DNA from: Phycisphaerales bacterium
GTDB taxonomy: Bacteria; Planctomycetota; Phycisphaerae; Phycisphaerales; SM1A02
Assembly: GCA_029247205.1 (NCBI GenBank)
Contig: JAQWLT010000002.1
Span: 1-64,000 of the forward strand
Direction of reading: 5' to 3'
Length of the DNA: 64,000 nt
Each line of letters opens with the position of its first letter. Position 1 is the stretch's first letter. Shown here in pieces: positions 34,741-44,327 of this stretch. The translations under genes and the position numbers were made by a program. The notes beneath the pieces are model-generated. The model was not told the DNA's origin. It worked only from the letters and a program-made list of their open reading frames with translations, and made no database searches.

Positions 34741-36236
34741 CGATTCGATACGCCCTGATCATCGCTCTTTGCTTGTCGGCCGCAGTCTCTGCGCAAGACA
34801 ACGCCCCTGTCACAACATCAACGACGCAAGAAAGCTTGGCGCCCTCTAGCCAGTCGACGAGGCAGACCATTCAAGCACGGCTTGCTGCGCTCAAGGCGAT
34901 TGCTCTAAAGGCTGCAAAGAAATTGCCTGAGGGTGAGACCAAGGTGCTACGAGCCGTCGTCATGGAAACTGCCGGCAAGGTTCAGTGGCGAAAGAATGCC
35001 GAGTCGGCTTGGAAGAAAGCTGCAAAGGATGACGTACTCGAACCAGACTCCATGATTCGAACCGGCTTGCGATCGTTCATGATGCTCAGGGTTGGTCTCA
35101 ACGCAAATATTCTCATCGATAGCGGCAGCCGAGTCACTCTCCCTCAGATGGTGCATGCGGGAGACACGCTGCGAACAACAGTACAGGTCGAACGCGGTCG
35201 CACAGACGTACAGGTTGGCCATGTCGGCTTGACGAATGACTTTTCAGTGCTGACGCCGTCCGGCGCCTTGGCCGTTCGCGGAACTGGCATGGCCGTGTCG
35301 CACAATGCGCTCAAGGGAACGCAGATCTTCGGCTCCCGCACCAATGCAATGGGCGCCATCGCCATGAAGTACTACGGGAGCAAAGTCTCCCACGTGATGT
35401 CGGGCGATGCGATCTCTACACAAAAGAGCCCGGACCCGGCGGCAGCCGAAGCATTCGAAACAGCTGGGCCAGCGCCGCTGCTCGCTACGGAGTCGCAGGA
35501 TCGGCAAGACGCCCCCGATCAGACGACGCAAGCAGTTTCAGGCGGCGATGCAGTCAATCAGTCGGTTCGCGTGTTGTTGGCTGATCAACAACAGGCCATC
35601 AATGATGAAATCATTGATGAGGAATTCGGCGATCCATTCTTGCAAGATGGCTTCTCGTGGTATGTCGGGGAAAATGGCGTCGTACTTCCTGAAGACATGG
35701 GTGCCGTTGCAACTGCGCTCTACTGGGACATGAAACTTCAGTACGTCCCACCGCATGTTGATCCGTATAACTCTGGCGGACACCGCGTCGCATCACGATT
35801 TGAACATGGGCTGTTCGCCGCAACTGGGTGGGTTGATCCACAACGAACCGAGTACATCCACGGCACGCCAGAGCAAGGCTACTCTCTCTGGATCCCCTTT
35901 GGCACCGAGTTGCCCACCGGCGAGGGCGCGTTGGCTACGACCTACCAGTCGATCATCGATTATGGCGATGCCAACTGGTCAGGCAGCCCATTCACAACAG
36001 ATGCTGAACTTGGCACCATGCTGACTATTGTAGATGGGTTCTGCGTGAACACGTTTGGCGGAGACGGTGACCATATCGTCGTGTGCCGAAAGGCCTTTGC
36101 CGATGCGATGAACGAAACTCTCTACAACGATTACTTCGGCATACCCAGCCTGACGCCCTACGGCCAAGGGCTGCAGAACCCCTATGGGGGCCAACTCGAG
36201 ATCCCAGGACACAACGAGCAAGATCACGTGCACTGA
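34737..36236 (+). CDS. Secreted FecR-domain protein
   Basis: A 499-residue protein with signal peptide MTIRYALIIALCLSAAVSAQ. After a coil region, residues about 80-220 hold a FecR domain: AVVMETAGKVQWRKN, PDSMIRTGLRSFMMLRVG, TTVQVERGRTDVQVG and SVLTPSGALAVRGTGMAVS. The C-terminal part has no known domain. In other bacteria FecR domains sit in surface signalling proteins or sense export substrates. It lies between the lipoprotein and a CHASE2 cyclase; the context suggests it monitors the cell surface. Stop at 36234-36236 precedes the cyclase start by about 28 bases. Confidence 0.8.
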   Translation: MTIRYALIIALCLSAAVSAQDNAPVTTSTTQESLAPSSQSTRQTIQARLAALKAIALKAAKKLPEGETKVLRAVVMETAGKVQWRKNAESAWKKAAKDDVLEPDSMIRTGLRSFMMLRVGLNANILIDSGSRVTLPQMVHAGDTLRTTVQVERGRTDVQVGHVGLTNDFSVLTPSGALAVRGTGMAVSHNALKGTQIFGSRTNAMGAIAMKYYGSKVSHVMSGDAISTQKSPDPAAAEAFETAGPAPLLATESQDRQDAPDQTTQAVSGGDAVNQSVRVLLADQQQAINDEIIDEEFGDPFLQDGFSWYVGENGVVLPEDMGAVATALYWDMKLQYVPPHVDPYNSGGHRVASRFEHGLFAATGWVDPQRTEYIHGTPEQGYSLWIPFGTELPTGEGALATTYQSIIDYGDANWSGSPFTTDAELGTMLTIVDGFCVNTFGGDGDHIVVCRKAFADAMNETLYNDYFGIPSLTPYGQGLQNPYGGQLEIPGHNEQDHVH

Positions 36237-36264
36237 ACGCGGGCGTGATACGCTGCGTGGCAGC

Positions 36265-38910
36265 GTGATTCGTCGTTCCAATCCCAAGGTACTTCTCTCG
36301 GCATTACTTGCCACACTAGCTGTTGTCTTGATTGACATTGCCGGCGGATTTGTCGGCTGGAATGAACAGCTGCTTGATCTTGAGCAGCAGCACTTGCCGC
36401 GCGACGTCGGCCCAATGTCGGACGACATCGTGATGGTTGACATCGACGACGCGGCCCTTGAGCGGCTTGCCCGCTGGCCGTGGCCGCGGAGCAAAATCGC
36501 TGGAGCAATCGAAGAATTGCACCGAGCTGGCGCCCGCACAATCGCCATCGATCTTGATCTCGCAGATCCACAAGAAAGCGATTCGATTGACCACGACGCA
36601 GAACTGGCTCGAGCCATCTCAGATCGCGTCATTCTGGGCACACTCTTGATTCCAGATGAACTCGAACTGCGATGGAACGGAGCCGGTGGAACCAATGAAC
36701 AACTAGAACAGGTACTGTCGGCCATCCAACAGGATCTCTCGCAAGACCCTCGGCTCAGCGCCCCTGAGTCAGCAGAACTCATTCAGGAAACGCTCCACTT
36801 GCTCCGCCGAAGAGCAATCTTTGAATCATCGGCTACTGAAACAGCGGAGTCACTGAGAAAGTCAGCGGGTGATCATCACGTTGCACTTGGACCAGCCATT
36901 GATGCTGCAGTACGACAGCGAGCAAGTCGCGATGGACTCATGGGCACGCTACCGGGCGGCCCAGACCGACCTCCCTCTGCAAGTGATCGCTTCCCACTAG
37001 AGAAATTCGCTGCTGCCTCTGGAGGCACCGGCTATGTCAATATCGTTCGCCGGAGCGTCGATGGCGGCATACGCCATATGGTGCCTTCGCAGCCAGTCGG
37101 CTACTCGAAAGTTATTGCCCCACTAGGCATTGCTGCAGTGCATCGATTTCTTGGAGAAGACACACCGCTCGTCATCGAGAACGACGAGTTGCGTATCGGC
37201 GATGTGGTTATTCCGCTCACTGACAATGCCATGACCGTCTGTTGGCCACGTGGGATAGCTGGTCTCGATTGGCCAAACCTCCATAGAAAAAATAGCGATG
37301 ACAATCGCTTCACTGGCCATGTGTCGATTGGCGAAGTCGTTGCTATGTCCGAAGCCAGAGACTTTCTTCAGTTGCAAGAGCAGGAAGTTGACAAAGCCTC
37401 GCGACTCGTACTTGCCGTCGTTCGTGGAACCGATGCCTTGGATATCGACGACTGGAACTCGCCTGAAATACAAGCTGAGATTCGCGAGGAAGTCTCGTGG
37501 TCACTTGAAAATATTACAACGCGCGCCGATATTGATGCTGCCGATATCAGCGAGGATGACCGCAACGGATTCCGGCGTATGTTCGACTGGAAAGTTGCGA
37601 CCAATAACCTCGCCGCTGCCAAGAGCCGACTTGCATCGTCTGAGGAACAACTTCGCAAAGCCGTCGACGACCGCCTCGTCTTTATTGGATGGACTGCAAC
37701 CGGAACACTGGCTGACTTTGTTCCTACGGCAGCGGGACCACGGACGCCTGGCGTCATGGTCCACGCCGCCATTGCCGACATGGTTCTACAGAACCGAGTA
37801 CTCCAAGAAGGACCAGCGTGGTGGTCCCCAGTGGCTGCTGCTCTCTGTGGCGTGATCGTTGCGCTACTTGCCAGCATCTTCAGCCCACTACCTGCAACGA
37901 TATCGGCTGTTGCCGTACTCACGGTGTGGGCAGGCATGCTGGTGTTGCTCTTTGGCCAATTTGGCTTAGTGCTGCCAGCCGCATCGCCACTTGTAGCGAT
38001 CACGCTGGCGTGGGCAAGTGGTACAAGTTCTCGTGCCATCTTGGTACAGCAGGAGAAAGGTCGCATCACGCGTCAGTTCCGCGCTCGCGTTCCTGCGGCT
38101 TTGATAGATGAGCTTGCTCGTGATCCAGATGCGCTCAGTATGCGTGGCGTGCGACGAGAAGTGTGCGTGATGTTTGGCGATCTTGCTGGCTTTACAACCC
38201 TCAGCGAGCAACTTGACACAGAAGCAACCGTGGCACTACTCAATCGCTGTATGGCAGGCCTGACCGAGCGTGTGACTGACCGCCACGCCTATCTCAACAA
38301 GTTTCTCGGCGATGGGTTCCTTGCATTCTGGTCTGCGTTTGGTGAGCAGCCGGATCAAGCCACACTCGCCTGTCACGCAGCGATTGAATGCCAAGCCTTC
38401 ATGGAGGAAATCAATGCCGCCTCTTCTGATGGCCTCCCAAAGTTAGGCCTACGAATCGGCATTGCGACGGGCGAGGCGGTCGTTGGTGACTGTGGAGCGC
38501 CCCCAAAATTGAACGACTACACAGTCATCGGGGATGTCGCAAATCTTGCCGCCAGGCTCGAGTCAGCCAATAAACAGTTTGGCACACCCATCTTGATGGA
38601 TGGTCGAACTCGCTCGCTCGTAACCAGCGGCGAGCTGCCCTTAATCGAAGTTGGTCCCATTCAGGTTGTTGGACGCGATGGCGTGATTGATGCATGGACG
38701 CTCGCCACCGGTCCGACTGACTGTGCGTTGGCCACACAAGCCTCCTCATTCGCCACGGCCATCCGATCGGGCGATCGTGTTGCGGCACAACAGGCCCTAA
38801 AGGGAATGAAGCAGCACGGTGCAAACTCAACCCTTACCCAAAAACTCTCAGAGTTGGTCAGCCAGAGCAGCGACCCCATGCCACACGCACTGCGGTTGAG
38901 CGAGAAATGA
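36265..38910 (+). CDS. CHASE2-domain adenylate/guanylate cyclase (class III)
   Basis: About 881 residues from a GTG at 36265 (frame open to 36184). One N-terminal span is followed by a CHASE2 sensor domain (VMVDIDDAALERLARWPWPR, TIAIDLDLADPQ), three membrane spans (around 520-620), then a class III cyclase: VCVMFGDLAGFTTLSEQL (metal Asp), LNKFLGDGFLAFWSAFGEQP (Lys and second Asp), GIATGEAVVGDCG, and NDYTVIGDVANLAARLESAN (Asn and Arg for the transition state). The Lys and Asp pair points to cAMP rather than cGMP. It turns an extracellular signal into cAMP. Its stop overlaps the next ATG. Confidence 0.88.
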   Translation: MIRRSNPKVLLSALLATLAVVLIDIAGGFVGWNEQLLDLEQQHLPRDVGPMSDDIVMVDIDDAALERLARWPWPRSKIAGAIEELHRAGARTIAIDLDLADPQESDSIDHDAELARAISDRVILGTLLIPDELELRWNGAGGTNEQLEQVLSAIQQDLSQDPRLSAPESAELIQETLHLLRRRAIFESSATETAESLRKSAGDHHVALGPAIDAAVRQRASRDGLMGTLPGGPDRPPSASDRFPLEKFAAASGGTGYVNIVRRSVDGGIRHMVPSQPVGYSKVIAPLGIAAVHRFLGEDTPLVIENDELRIGDVVIPLTDNAMTVCWPRGIAGLDWPNLHRKNSDDNRFTGHVSIGEVVAMSEARDFLQLQEQEVDKASRLVLAVVRGTDALDIDDWNSPEIQAEIREEVSWSLENITTRADIDAADISEDDRNGFRRMFDWKVATNNLAAAKSRLASSEEQLRKAVDDRLVFIGWTATGTLADFVPTAAGPRTPGVMVHAAIADMVLQNRVLQEGPAWWSPVAAALCGVIVALLASIFSPLPATISAVAVLTVWAGMLVLLFGQFGLVLPAASPLVAITLAWASGTSSRAILVQQEKGRITRQFRARVPAALIDELARDPDALSMRGVRREVCVMFGDLAGFTTLSEQLDTEATVALLNRCMAGLTERVTDRHAYLNKFLGDGFLAFWSAFGEQPDQATLACHAAIECQAFMEEINAASSDGLPKLGLRIGIATGEAVVGDCGAPPKLNDYTVIGDVANLAARLESANKQFGTPILMDGRTRSLVTSGELPLIEVGPIQVVGRDGVIDAWTLATGPTDCALATQASSFATAIRSGDRVAAQQALKGMKQHGANSTLTQKLSELVSQSSDPMPHALRLSEK

Positions 38911-40196
38911 TCTCGCCAGAGGAACATATGCCCCAGATTACAGCAGAACAAATTGATTGCATTCTGGAAGTCAGCCGCGTTCTGGGCAGCACCGATGATG
39001 CAGAGGCTGTCATTCATCGTGTCGCTGACTGTTTGCGGGATATTCTCGACGCCGAACGCGCCACAGTCTTTCAGTACGAGCCGAAATCGAGAGAGCTTGT
39101 CGCTGTTGCTGGGCACGGCCCCGACGGAACGTTCATGGAGTCACTCGGCGACATCCGCGTGCCACTCGGGACCGGCATCGCTGGCACTGCTGGAGAGACG
39201 CGAGAGATCATCAATATTCCAGACGCATATGCAGATGACCGGTTCTATCGAGGCATCGATGAGAAGACTGGCTATCGAACACGTAACATCCTGACAATTC
39301 CGTTGGTTGCCGCTGATGTAGATGAGTTGGTTGGCGTGGCGCAAGTACTCAACCGGCGTGAAGGACCCTTTGGCCCTGAATGTGAACGCATTGCCGCTGC
39401 GCTTGCGGCCCAGTCAGCCGTTGCGATGCGGCGAGCCTTGCTCTTGGCAGACCGGCTTGAACTTGTCAAATTGCAGCACGACCTCGACATAGCCCGTCGC
39501 ATTCAAGCGGCGACATTCCCTGATGTCTTTCCCGAATTACCCGGCTGGGAAATTCATGGGTGGAGCATGCCTGCCGATGCTACTGGGGGCGACGCCTTTG
39601 ATGCCGTTGTAGTAAACGGTGGCGCCATGCTCGTGGTTGGCGATGCGACCGGCCATGGCATTGGGCCAGCGATTTCAGTTACTCAGGTGCGATCGATGCT
39701 TCGAATGGGCGTGCGACTCGATGCACCACTTCTAGAACTCGTGCGAGAGCTCAATCATCAGTTGTGGCAGGACACATCATCGATGCAGTTCGTCACGGCC
39801 TTCTTTGGTCGAGTGAATGCCACAACCGGAGAGATCGAAACCATTTCAGCAGGGCATGGACCGAATCTACTCATTCGCGCTGACGGGACGATTGAGGAGT
39901 TGGATGCTGACGCCCCACCACTAGGCGTACTCGAAGACCTCGCACTCGATGAACCGCGCATGATCACGCTCAACCCAGGCGACATGCTCGCAATTCCAAC
40001 TGATGGCATCTTTGAAGCCATGGACGAGGCAGGTGTCATGTATGGCACCGAACCCATGCTCGACCTACTGCGAGCACCGGACGATCGCTCGCTTGCTGAG
40101 ACACTTGAACTCTTACGAATAGACACAGAGCGCTTTCGAAACGATGGGGCGCCACAAGACGACCGCACGATTCTGGCTATCCGGCGCAGCATCTAG
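38907..40196 (+). CDS. GAF-domain SpoIIE-type protein phosphatase (RsbU-like)
   Basis: A 429-residue protein. The GAF domain covers about residues 18-180 (ILEVSRVLGSTDDAEAVI, VPLGTGIAGTAGETREIINI), a short coil follows, then a PPM/SpoIIE phosphatase: MPADATGGDAFDAVVV (metal Asp), MLVVGDATGHGIGPAI, ETISAGHGPNLL and LAIPTDGIFEAMD (metal Asp). Such enzymes dephosphorylate anti-sigma factor antagonists. It overlaps the cyclase stop by four bases (ATGA). The GAF domain could bind cAMP made by its neighbour (inference). The anti-sigma partner is not in the window. Confidence 0.85.
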   Translation: MISPEEHMPQITAEQIDCILEVSRVLGSTDDAEAVIHRVADCLRDILDAERATVFQYEPKSRELVAVAGHGPDGTFMESLGDIRVPLGTGIAGTAGETREIINIPDAYADDRFYRGIDEKTGYRTRNILTIPLVAADVDELVGVAQVLNRREGPFGPECERIAAALAAQSAVAMRRALLLADRLELVKLQHDLDIARRIQAATFPDVFPELPGWEIHGWSMPADATGGDAFDAVVVNGGAMLVVGDATGHGIGPAISVTQVRSMLRMGVRLDAPLLELVRELNHQLWQDTSSMQFVTAFFGRVNATTGEIETISAGHGPNLLIRADGTIEELDADAPPLGVLEDLALDEPRMITLNPGDMLAIPTDGIFEAMDEAGVMYGTEPMLDLLRAPDDRSLAETLELLRIDTERFRNDGAPQDDRTILAIRRSI

Positions 40197-40198
40197 CA

Positions 40199-41557
40199 TT
40201 ACGAAGTGCGTGATGCTGTGATTGACGAGTCCTCCCACTCATCACTCTGGCCATATCCCAACGCTTCACTATTCTCCCATGCTTCAATCTCAACCCGAGC
40301 AAGATCATCGCGGAACGAGATGGCAAACATGAAGAACACCATGCCAAGGAAAGCCCATGTGACCGTCGGGTAGTACAGGGTCTGATTCGTCATGCTCTGC
40401 AAGAACATTGCCACCATGATTGATGAAACTGCATGAATCGTCATTTGATCCTCGGCATACACAAACAGTTTGCGTGCTCGCCAAGTTCGCAAAATGCTCT
40501 TCGCAGCGACGATCGCCGGTATGAACATCATGATGAAAAGAGGAATCCCCCCCACATACAACATGTCAATCCAAGCATTGTGAGCGTGATTACCAATGAT
40601 CTCATCCATCAGTCCATCATGGCCACTCGTTCCAAACAACCCAAGTGGACGGCGAATCAACGTATGCAGATAGTCCCACCAGATTTCAACGCGACCACTG
40701 CTATGGAGCTCTGTGAGTCTCGCGCCAGCGCCTTCTTCAAAGCCAGCAATGATCGGAATGAGAATGGCAGCGACAATACCTCCAGCAATCAAAATGCCTG
40801 GACGCTTCACCAATGGGAATAGCATGAGCACGCTCACAATGCCGAGTGACATGAAACTCATGCGGCTGCCCGCCAGGAGAATAAATCCGCAGCTCGCAGC
40901 AAATCCGCCCATGCAAATCAGACGATAAAGCTGGACTTTGGTCGTCATCAATAAGTACAAGAGCATCGCGCCGGAGATAACGAAAGAAATGCCGATCATG
41001 TTTGGCGAGGCACCCCACGGTTCAAATCGATGTAGACCTGGGATGAACGCGCCTGAACCCTGAATCGCCAGAGCAGAGAATGGCACAACGAGCGCAATAG
41101 TCGTACCCACAGCCATCGCTCGCATGAGTCGAGCCAAATCTTCGAGATCTCTTAACGACCCAATAAGGGAAATGGCCGCAAGTGCCATCACAATGCCCTG
41201 CCCACGAATGAGCAGCATGTCAATATTGTTGGATGTGCCTACCACACAAATCATCATCCACACACCAGCAACCGGGTAGAGCCACACGATGCCAGGGATA
41301 TATCGCCGTTCTCCTGGGCGGAGCCACGCAGCGACCGCGATCAGTAGTAACAGAATGCCCGACGAGAGTTTTGTCATCGCCTGGATTGCGCCGAGATCGA
41401 CACACTTCGATAGAAACAGCCATAGTGGCATGAGCCAAATCAAAATGAAGGGGCGGCTATTGGCTGGCAGCATGACAAATACAATGCATGCGGCAATGGC
41501 CCCGATGACCAAAACGGGCAGTGGCACAATCTCAAGATAGATCGCGAGTTTGTCCAC
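40199..41557 (-). CDS. O-antigen ligase / polymerase-like membrane protein
   Basis: A 452-residue protein from a GTG start with 10-12 hydrophobic spans. A large periplasmic loop around residues 300-340 (WWDYLHTLIRRPLGLFGTSG and HAHNAWIDMLYVGGI) holds the H-x-x-x-x-x-x-x-G-like region of WaaL/Wzy ligases and polymerases, and RMSFMSLGIV the usual short Arg turn. Inferred role: joins polysaccharide chains on the outer side of the inner membrane. It is convergent with the phosphatase gene, two bases between stops, and downstream of the flippase. Confidence 0.72.
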   Translation of the reverse strand: MDKLAIYLEIVPLPVLVIGAIAACIVFVMLPANSRPFILIWLMPLWLFLSKCVDLGAIQAMTKLSSGILLLLIAVAAWLRPGERRYIPGIVWLYPVAGVWMMICVVGTSNNIDMLLIRGQGIVMALAAISLIGSLRDLEDLARLMRAMAVGTTIALVVPFSALAIQGSGAFIPGLHRFEPWGASPNMIGISFVISGAMLLYLLMTTKVQLYRLICMGGFAASCGFILLAGSRMSFMSLGIVSVLMLFPLVKRPGILIAGGIVAAILIPIIAGFEEGAGARLTELHSSGRVEIWWDYLHTLIRRPLGLFGTSGHDGLMDEIIGNHAHNAWIDMLYVGGIPLFIMMFIPAIVAAKSILRTWRARKLFVYAEDQMTIHAVSSIMVAMFLQSMTNQTLYYPTVTWAFLGMVFFMFAISFRDDLARVEIEAWENSEALGYGQSDEWEDSSITASRTS

Positions 41558-41628
41558 TCAACGGCGCCTTTCTGTCTTGTCGAAGCTGTCCGGTTCGTCG
41601 ATCACTAATCTTGGGGGCATGAGACCAT

Positions 41629-43251
41629 TCATCGTCGCAGCATCCCAAGAATTCGTACCCGTTCGTCTCGGTGTATAAGGATACCGAGCACGCATGGAGC
41701 GGACACCGCCCCAACAATGGCAACCATGACGATAAGCAAAGGCCATGTCCAAGCGTCAATCTGCCAGACCATCAAACTAGCAGTAAGCAGTGGTATGACT
41801 GCTGTGAGTATTGGGCGACCAAATGCACTCCATAGATAGGTTAATCCACGGATGCCCGTGAGACGAACGAGTCGCCGAGGAAAAATAAAACCAAAGAACA
41901 CTACTTGCACAAGCAAGGTCGACGCAGGGAAGAGCAGCACAGTTTCAACGGCTGGCTTCCCGCCAGCAGCAACCTGCAGCACGGCGATGACGATGGAAAT
42001 CGATAGTACGAACTTCGTCACTGCGGCGGCATACATAATTCCGGCATATCGTTTGACGTGGCCCATTCCGAAGAGGAATTGTGTGCCAACCTGAGCGATC
42101 TCAAGCAAAATGCCGCCAATGAGCAACAACATAAGGATAAACCACACCAGATCAAGTGCCTCGTCGTATGACATGATCGAAATAAGCGACTCATCAGATC
42201 GAAGACGAGAGCCCAGCCAGAGGTCAATGAGCGGCCGAAAGAAAATCGCTACAAAACCAGTACAGAGAATCATGGCGCCTGAGGTAATTCGGGTCACGGC
42301 TAACATCGCCCGAACGTTCACTTCATGCCCACTTCGCTCGTGCATGTCGGCCACGGTCGCTTCCATGCCAGAGAAACCTTCAGAACCAATTCGCCGCGCA
42401 TACCCACGCAACTGATTCACGATTCCCCAAATGGCGTTGTAAATAGGCCCATAGACAATATTGAGTAGGTAGTTATCGAGGAAAAAGAAGGTGACATTGC
42501 CAACTGGCTGCGACATCGACAGCGAACCAACGTGTGCAAGCCTCTTGCTTGTCGTTCTGCACAAGGATCGATATCGAAAGCGTGCTTCCGGTATCTGTGA
42601 CCATGTCATGACAAGCCGCACACCAGAGTGCAGCAACGTAAACACCATACGAGCGACTACAAACCCGATGAAGACATCGAATCCGAAAAGATGATGATCA
42701 AGTACCGCGACACCAAAGGCAACCATATCCAAGATGCGAAGTACTGTCAGATCGGTGTTAAACGCGATGGGCTGATGCTTCACGAGGTAGAGCGACAGCC
42801 ACGGTGCCGTCGTCACGGTGGTGGCAACGATGACTGCTTGGCATGCAAAGGCAATTGTGACCGCACGCGTCTGCGACTCTGGAAAATTCAATAGGACGGG
42901 CAAGAATGCCAGGCAAGCCCCAGCGATCACAAGGAGCACGACGGACAGTACCAGTACGACCGCGACTCCATTGGTGAACTCTCGCTCAACACCCTCTTGC
43001 CCCTTTTTCGCGCGGGCATGCACGATGGCCTTGACGACGGTACGCGTCACGGCCGAGCGAAGCGGTGAGGTCAAGGCCATGGAAAGTTGATTGAGAAGTT
43101 GAAAGAGGCCAAAGAGCACGAGGCCAAAGGCGCCAATCTGAAGTGGCGTTAAGACAAACCCAACCAGCATCATCAGACCCATACGGACAGTATTGGATCC
43201 AAAGAAGAACACTAAATTGCGGGAGACCCCAGGGCGAGGCGACTGGCTCAT
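41629..43251 (-). CDS. Polysaccharide flippase-like membrane protein (Wzx/MurJ superfamily)
   Basis: About 540 residues starting MSQSPRPGVSRNLVFFFGSN; the frame is open to 43344. About 12-14 hydrophobic spans, with the first helix NTVRMGLMMLVGFVLTPLQIGAFG and charged loops typical of polysaccharide transporters. It would flip lipid-linked sugar units across the inner membrane. It lies upstream of the ligase on the same strand, with 71 bases between, and divergent from a sulfotransferase gene. Together they suggest a surface polysaccharide locus. Confidence 0.72.
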   Translation of the reverse strand: MSQSPRPGVSRNLVFFFGSNTVRMGLMMLVGFVLTPLQIGAFGLVLFGLFQLLNQLSMALTSPLRSAVTRTVVKAIVHARAKKGQEGVEREFTNGVAVVLVLSVVLLVIAGACLAFLPVLLNFPESQTRAVTIAFACQAVIVATTVTTAPWLSLYLVKHQPIAFNTDLTVLRILDMVAFGVAVLDHHLFGFDVFIGFVVARMVFTLLHSGVRLVMTWSQIPEARFRYRSLCRTTSKRLAHVGSLSMSQPVGNVTFFFLDNYLLNIVYGPIYNAIWGIVNQLRGYARRIGSEGFSGMEATVADMHERSGHEVNVRAMLAVTRITSGAMILCTGFVAIFFRPLIDLWLGSRLRSDESLISIMSYDEALDLVWFILMLLLIGGILLEIAQVGTQFLFGMGHVKRYAGIMYAAAVTKFVLSISIVIAVLQVAAGGKPAVETVLLFPASTLLVQVVFFGFIFPRRLVRLTGIRGLTYLWSAFGRPILTAVIPLLTASLMVWQIDAWTWPLLIVMVAIVGAVSAPCVLGILIHRDERVRILGMLRR

Positions 43252-43419
43252 GCCATCGCTCCCAGACCCACGGTTCGGAGAGGTGGTCCCAGCGGCTGTG
43301 TGCAGCGGCTCATCGGCTCGTATCGTAGCAGGCAACCAACCCACGGCATGGTTGGCAAGGTGAACGCCCCCCCGACGAGGCTATACTCCCAACTCTTCAA
43401 GCATGCGGCGACTCTACAC

Positions 43420-44304
43420 ATGACACTTCCGTCCTTCTTGATCATCGGCGCCATGAAGTCTGGCACGACGACGCTTTTTCAAGATCTCGCGACGCACCCT
43501 GATGTCGCCGATCCCCTTGACAAAGAACCTGGGGATCTCAAGAGCGACGAAGTCCTCTCGCCACACGGACTGGCGGCCTACCAGCGACAATTTTCCGCGT
43601 GTAAGGCAGGCCAACAGACTTATGAGGCATCAACCCACTACACCCAACGACCGCGGTGGACAGGGGCTGCCGCCCGGGCTCGCACTATTCTCGGAAAGGA
43701 CCTTCGGATCCTATACATCGTCCGCGAGCCGGTCGCCCGAGCGTGCTCGCACCATCGACATCTGGTCGCCGCAGGCGAAGCCGACACGGACATCAACACC
43801 GTTGTCCGGGACAATCCACTACTCATTCAGTACAGCCGCTACTTCATGCAACTTGAGCCATGGCTTCAGACATTTGATCGTGATCAAATCAAAGTCATTC
43901 GATTCGAGTCGTATGTCGCAGATCGACCAAGCGCTGCCACCGATGTGCAAGCGTTTCTTGGTCTGAGCCCTCGACCAGATTTGGTCCACAAGTCGTCGAT
44001 CAGCAATGCGAGCGAAGGCAAACTCATGCACACGAGCTTCAGCGATAACATTGGAAATTCCCCGCTCTACCGCAGTCTCATTCGCCCACTTATACCCGCT
44101 CGATTCAAGCGTGCTGCGAAACAGCGTTTGATGAGGCGGACGTCTGGATCGGTTGATGCCCCACGAAGCGACACGATTCGTCTCATTCTTGATGCCACCG
44201 CGGAAGACACCCAGCGAATTAGCTCGCTGATATCGCCCTCGCTGCCTGCCGGGCATATGGCATGGGATGAAACTTCCGCCATGAAACTTACACGAGACGC
44301 TTGA
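43420..44304 (+). CDS. Sulfotransferase
   Basis: A 294-residue cytosolic enzyme using PAPS. The 5'-phosphosulfate loop is FLIIGAMKSGTTTLFQDLAT at the N-terminus, the 3'-phosphate region is LRILYIVREPVARACSHHRH near 110, and there is a C-terminal sulfotransferase block. Acceptor unknown; the nearby flippase and ligase point to a polysaccharide. ATG at 43420 is used; the frame is open upstream to 43300. The 44302-44304 stop precedes the next gene's ATG by 23 bases. Confidence 0.82.
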   Translation: MTLPSFLIIGAMKSGTTTLFQDLATHPDVADPLDKEPGDLKSDEVLSPHGLAAYQRQFSACKAGQQTYEASTHYTQRPRWTGAAARARTILGKDLRILYIVREPVARACSHHRHLVAAGEADTDINTVVRDNPLLIQYSRYFMQLEPWLQTFDRDQIKVIRFESYVADRPSAATDVQAFLGLSPRPDLVHKSSISNASEGKLMHTSFSDNIGNSPLYRSLIRPLIPARFKRAAKQRLMRRTSGSVDAPRSDTIRLILDATAEDTQRISSLISPSLPAGHMAWDETSAMKLTRDA

Positions 44305-44327
44305 GAATCGCGAGGAGCATCCACGCC

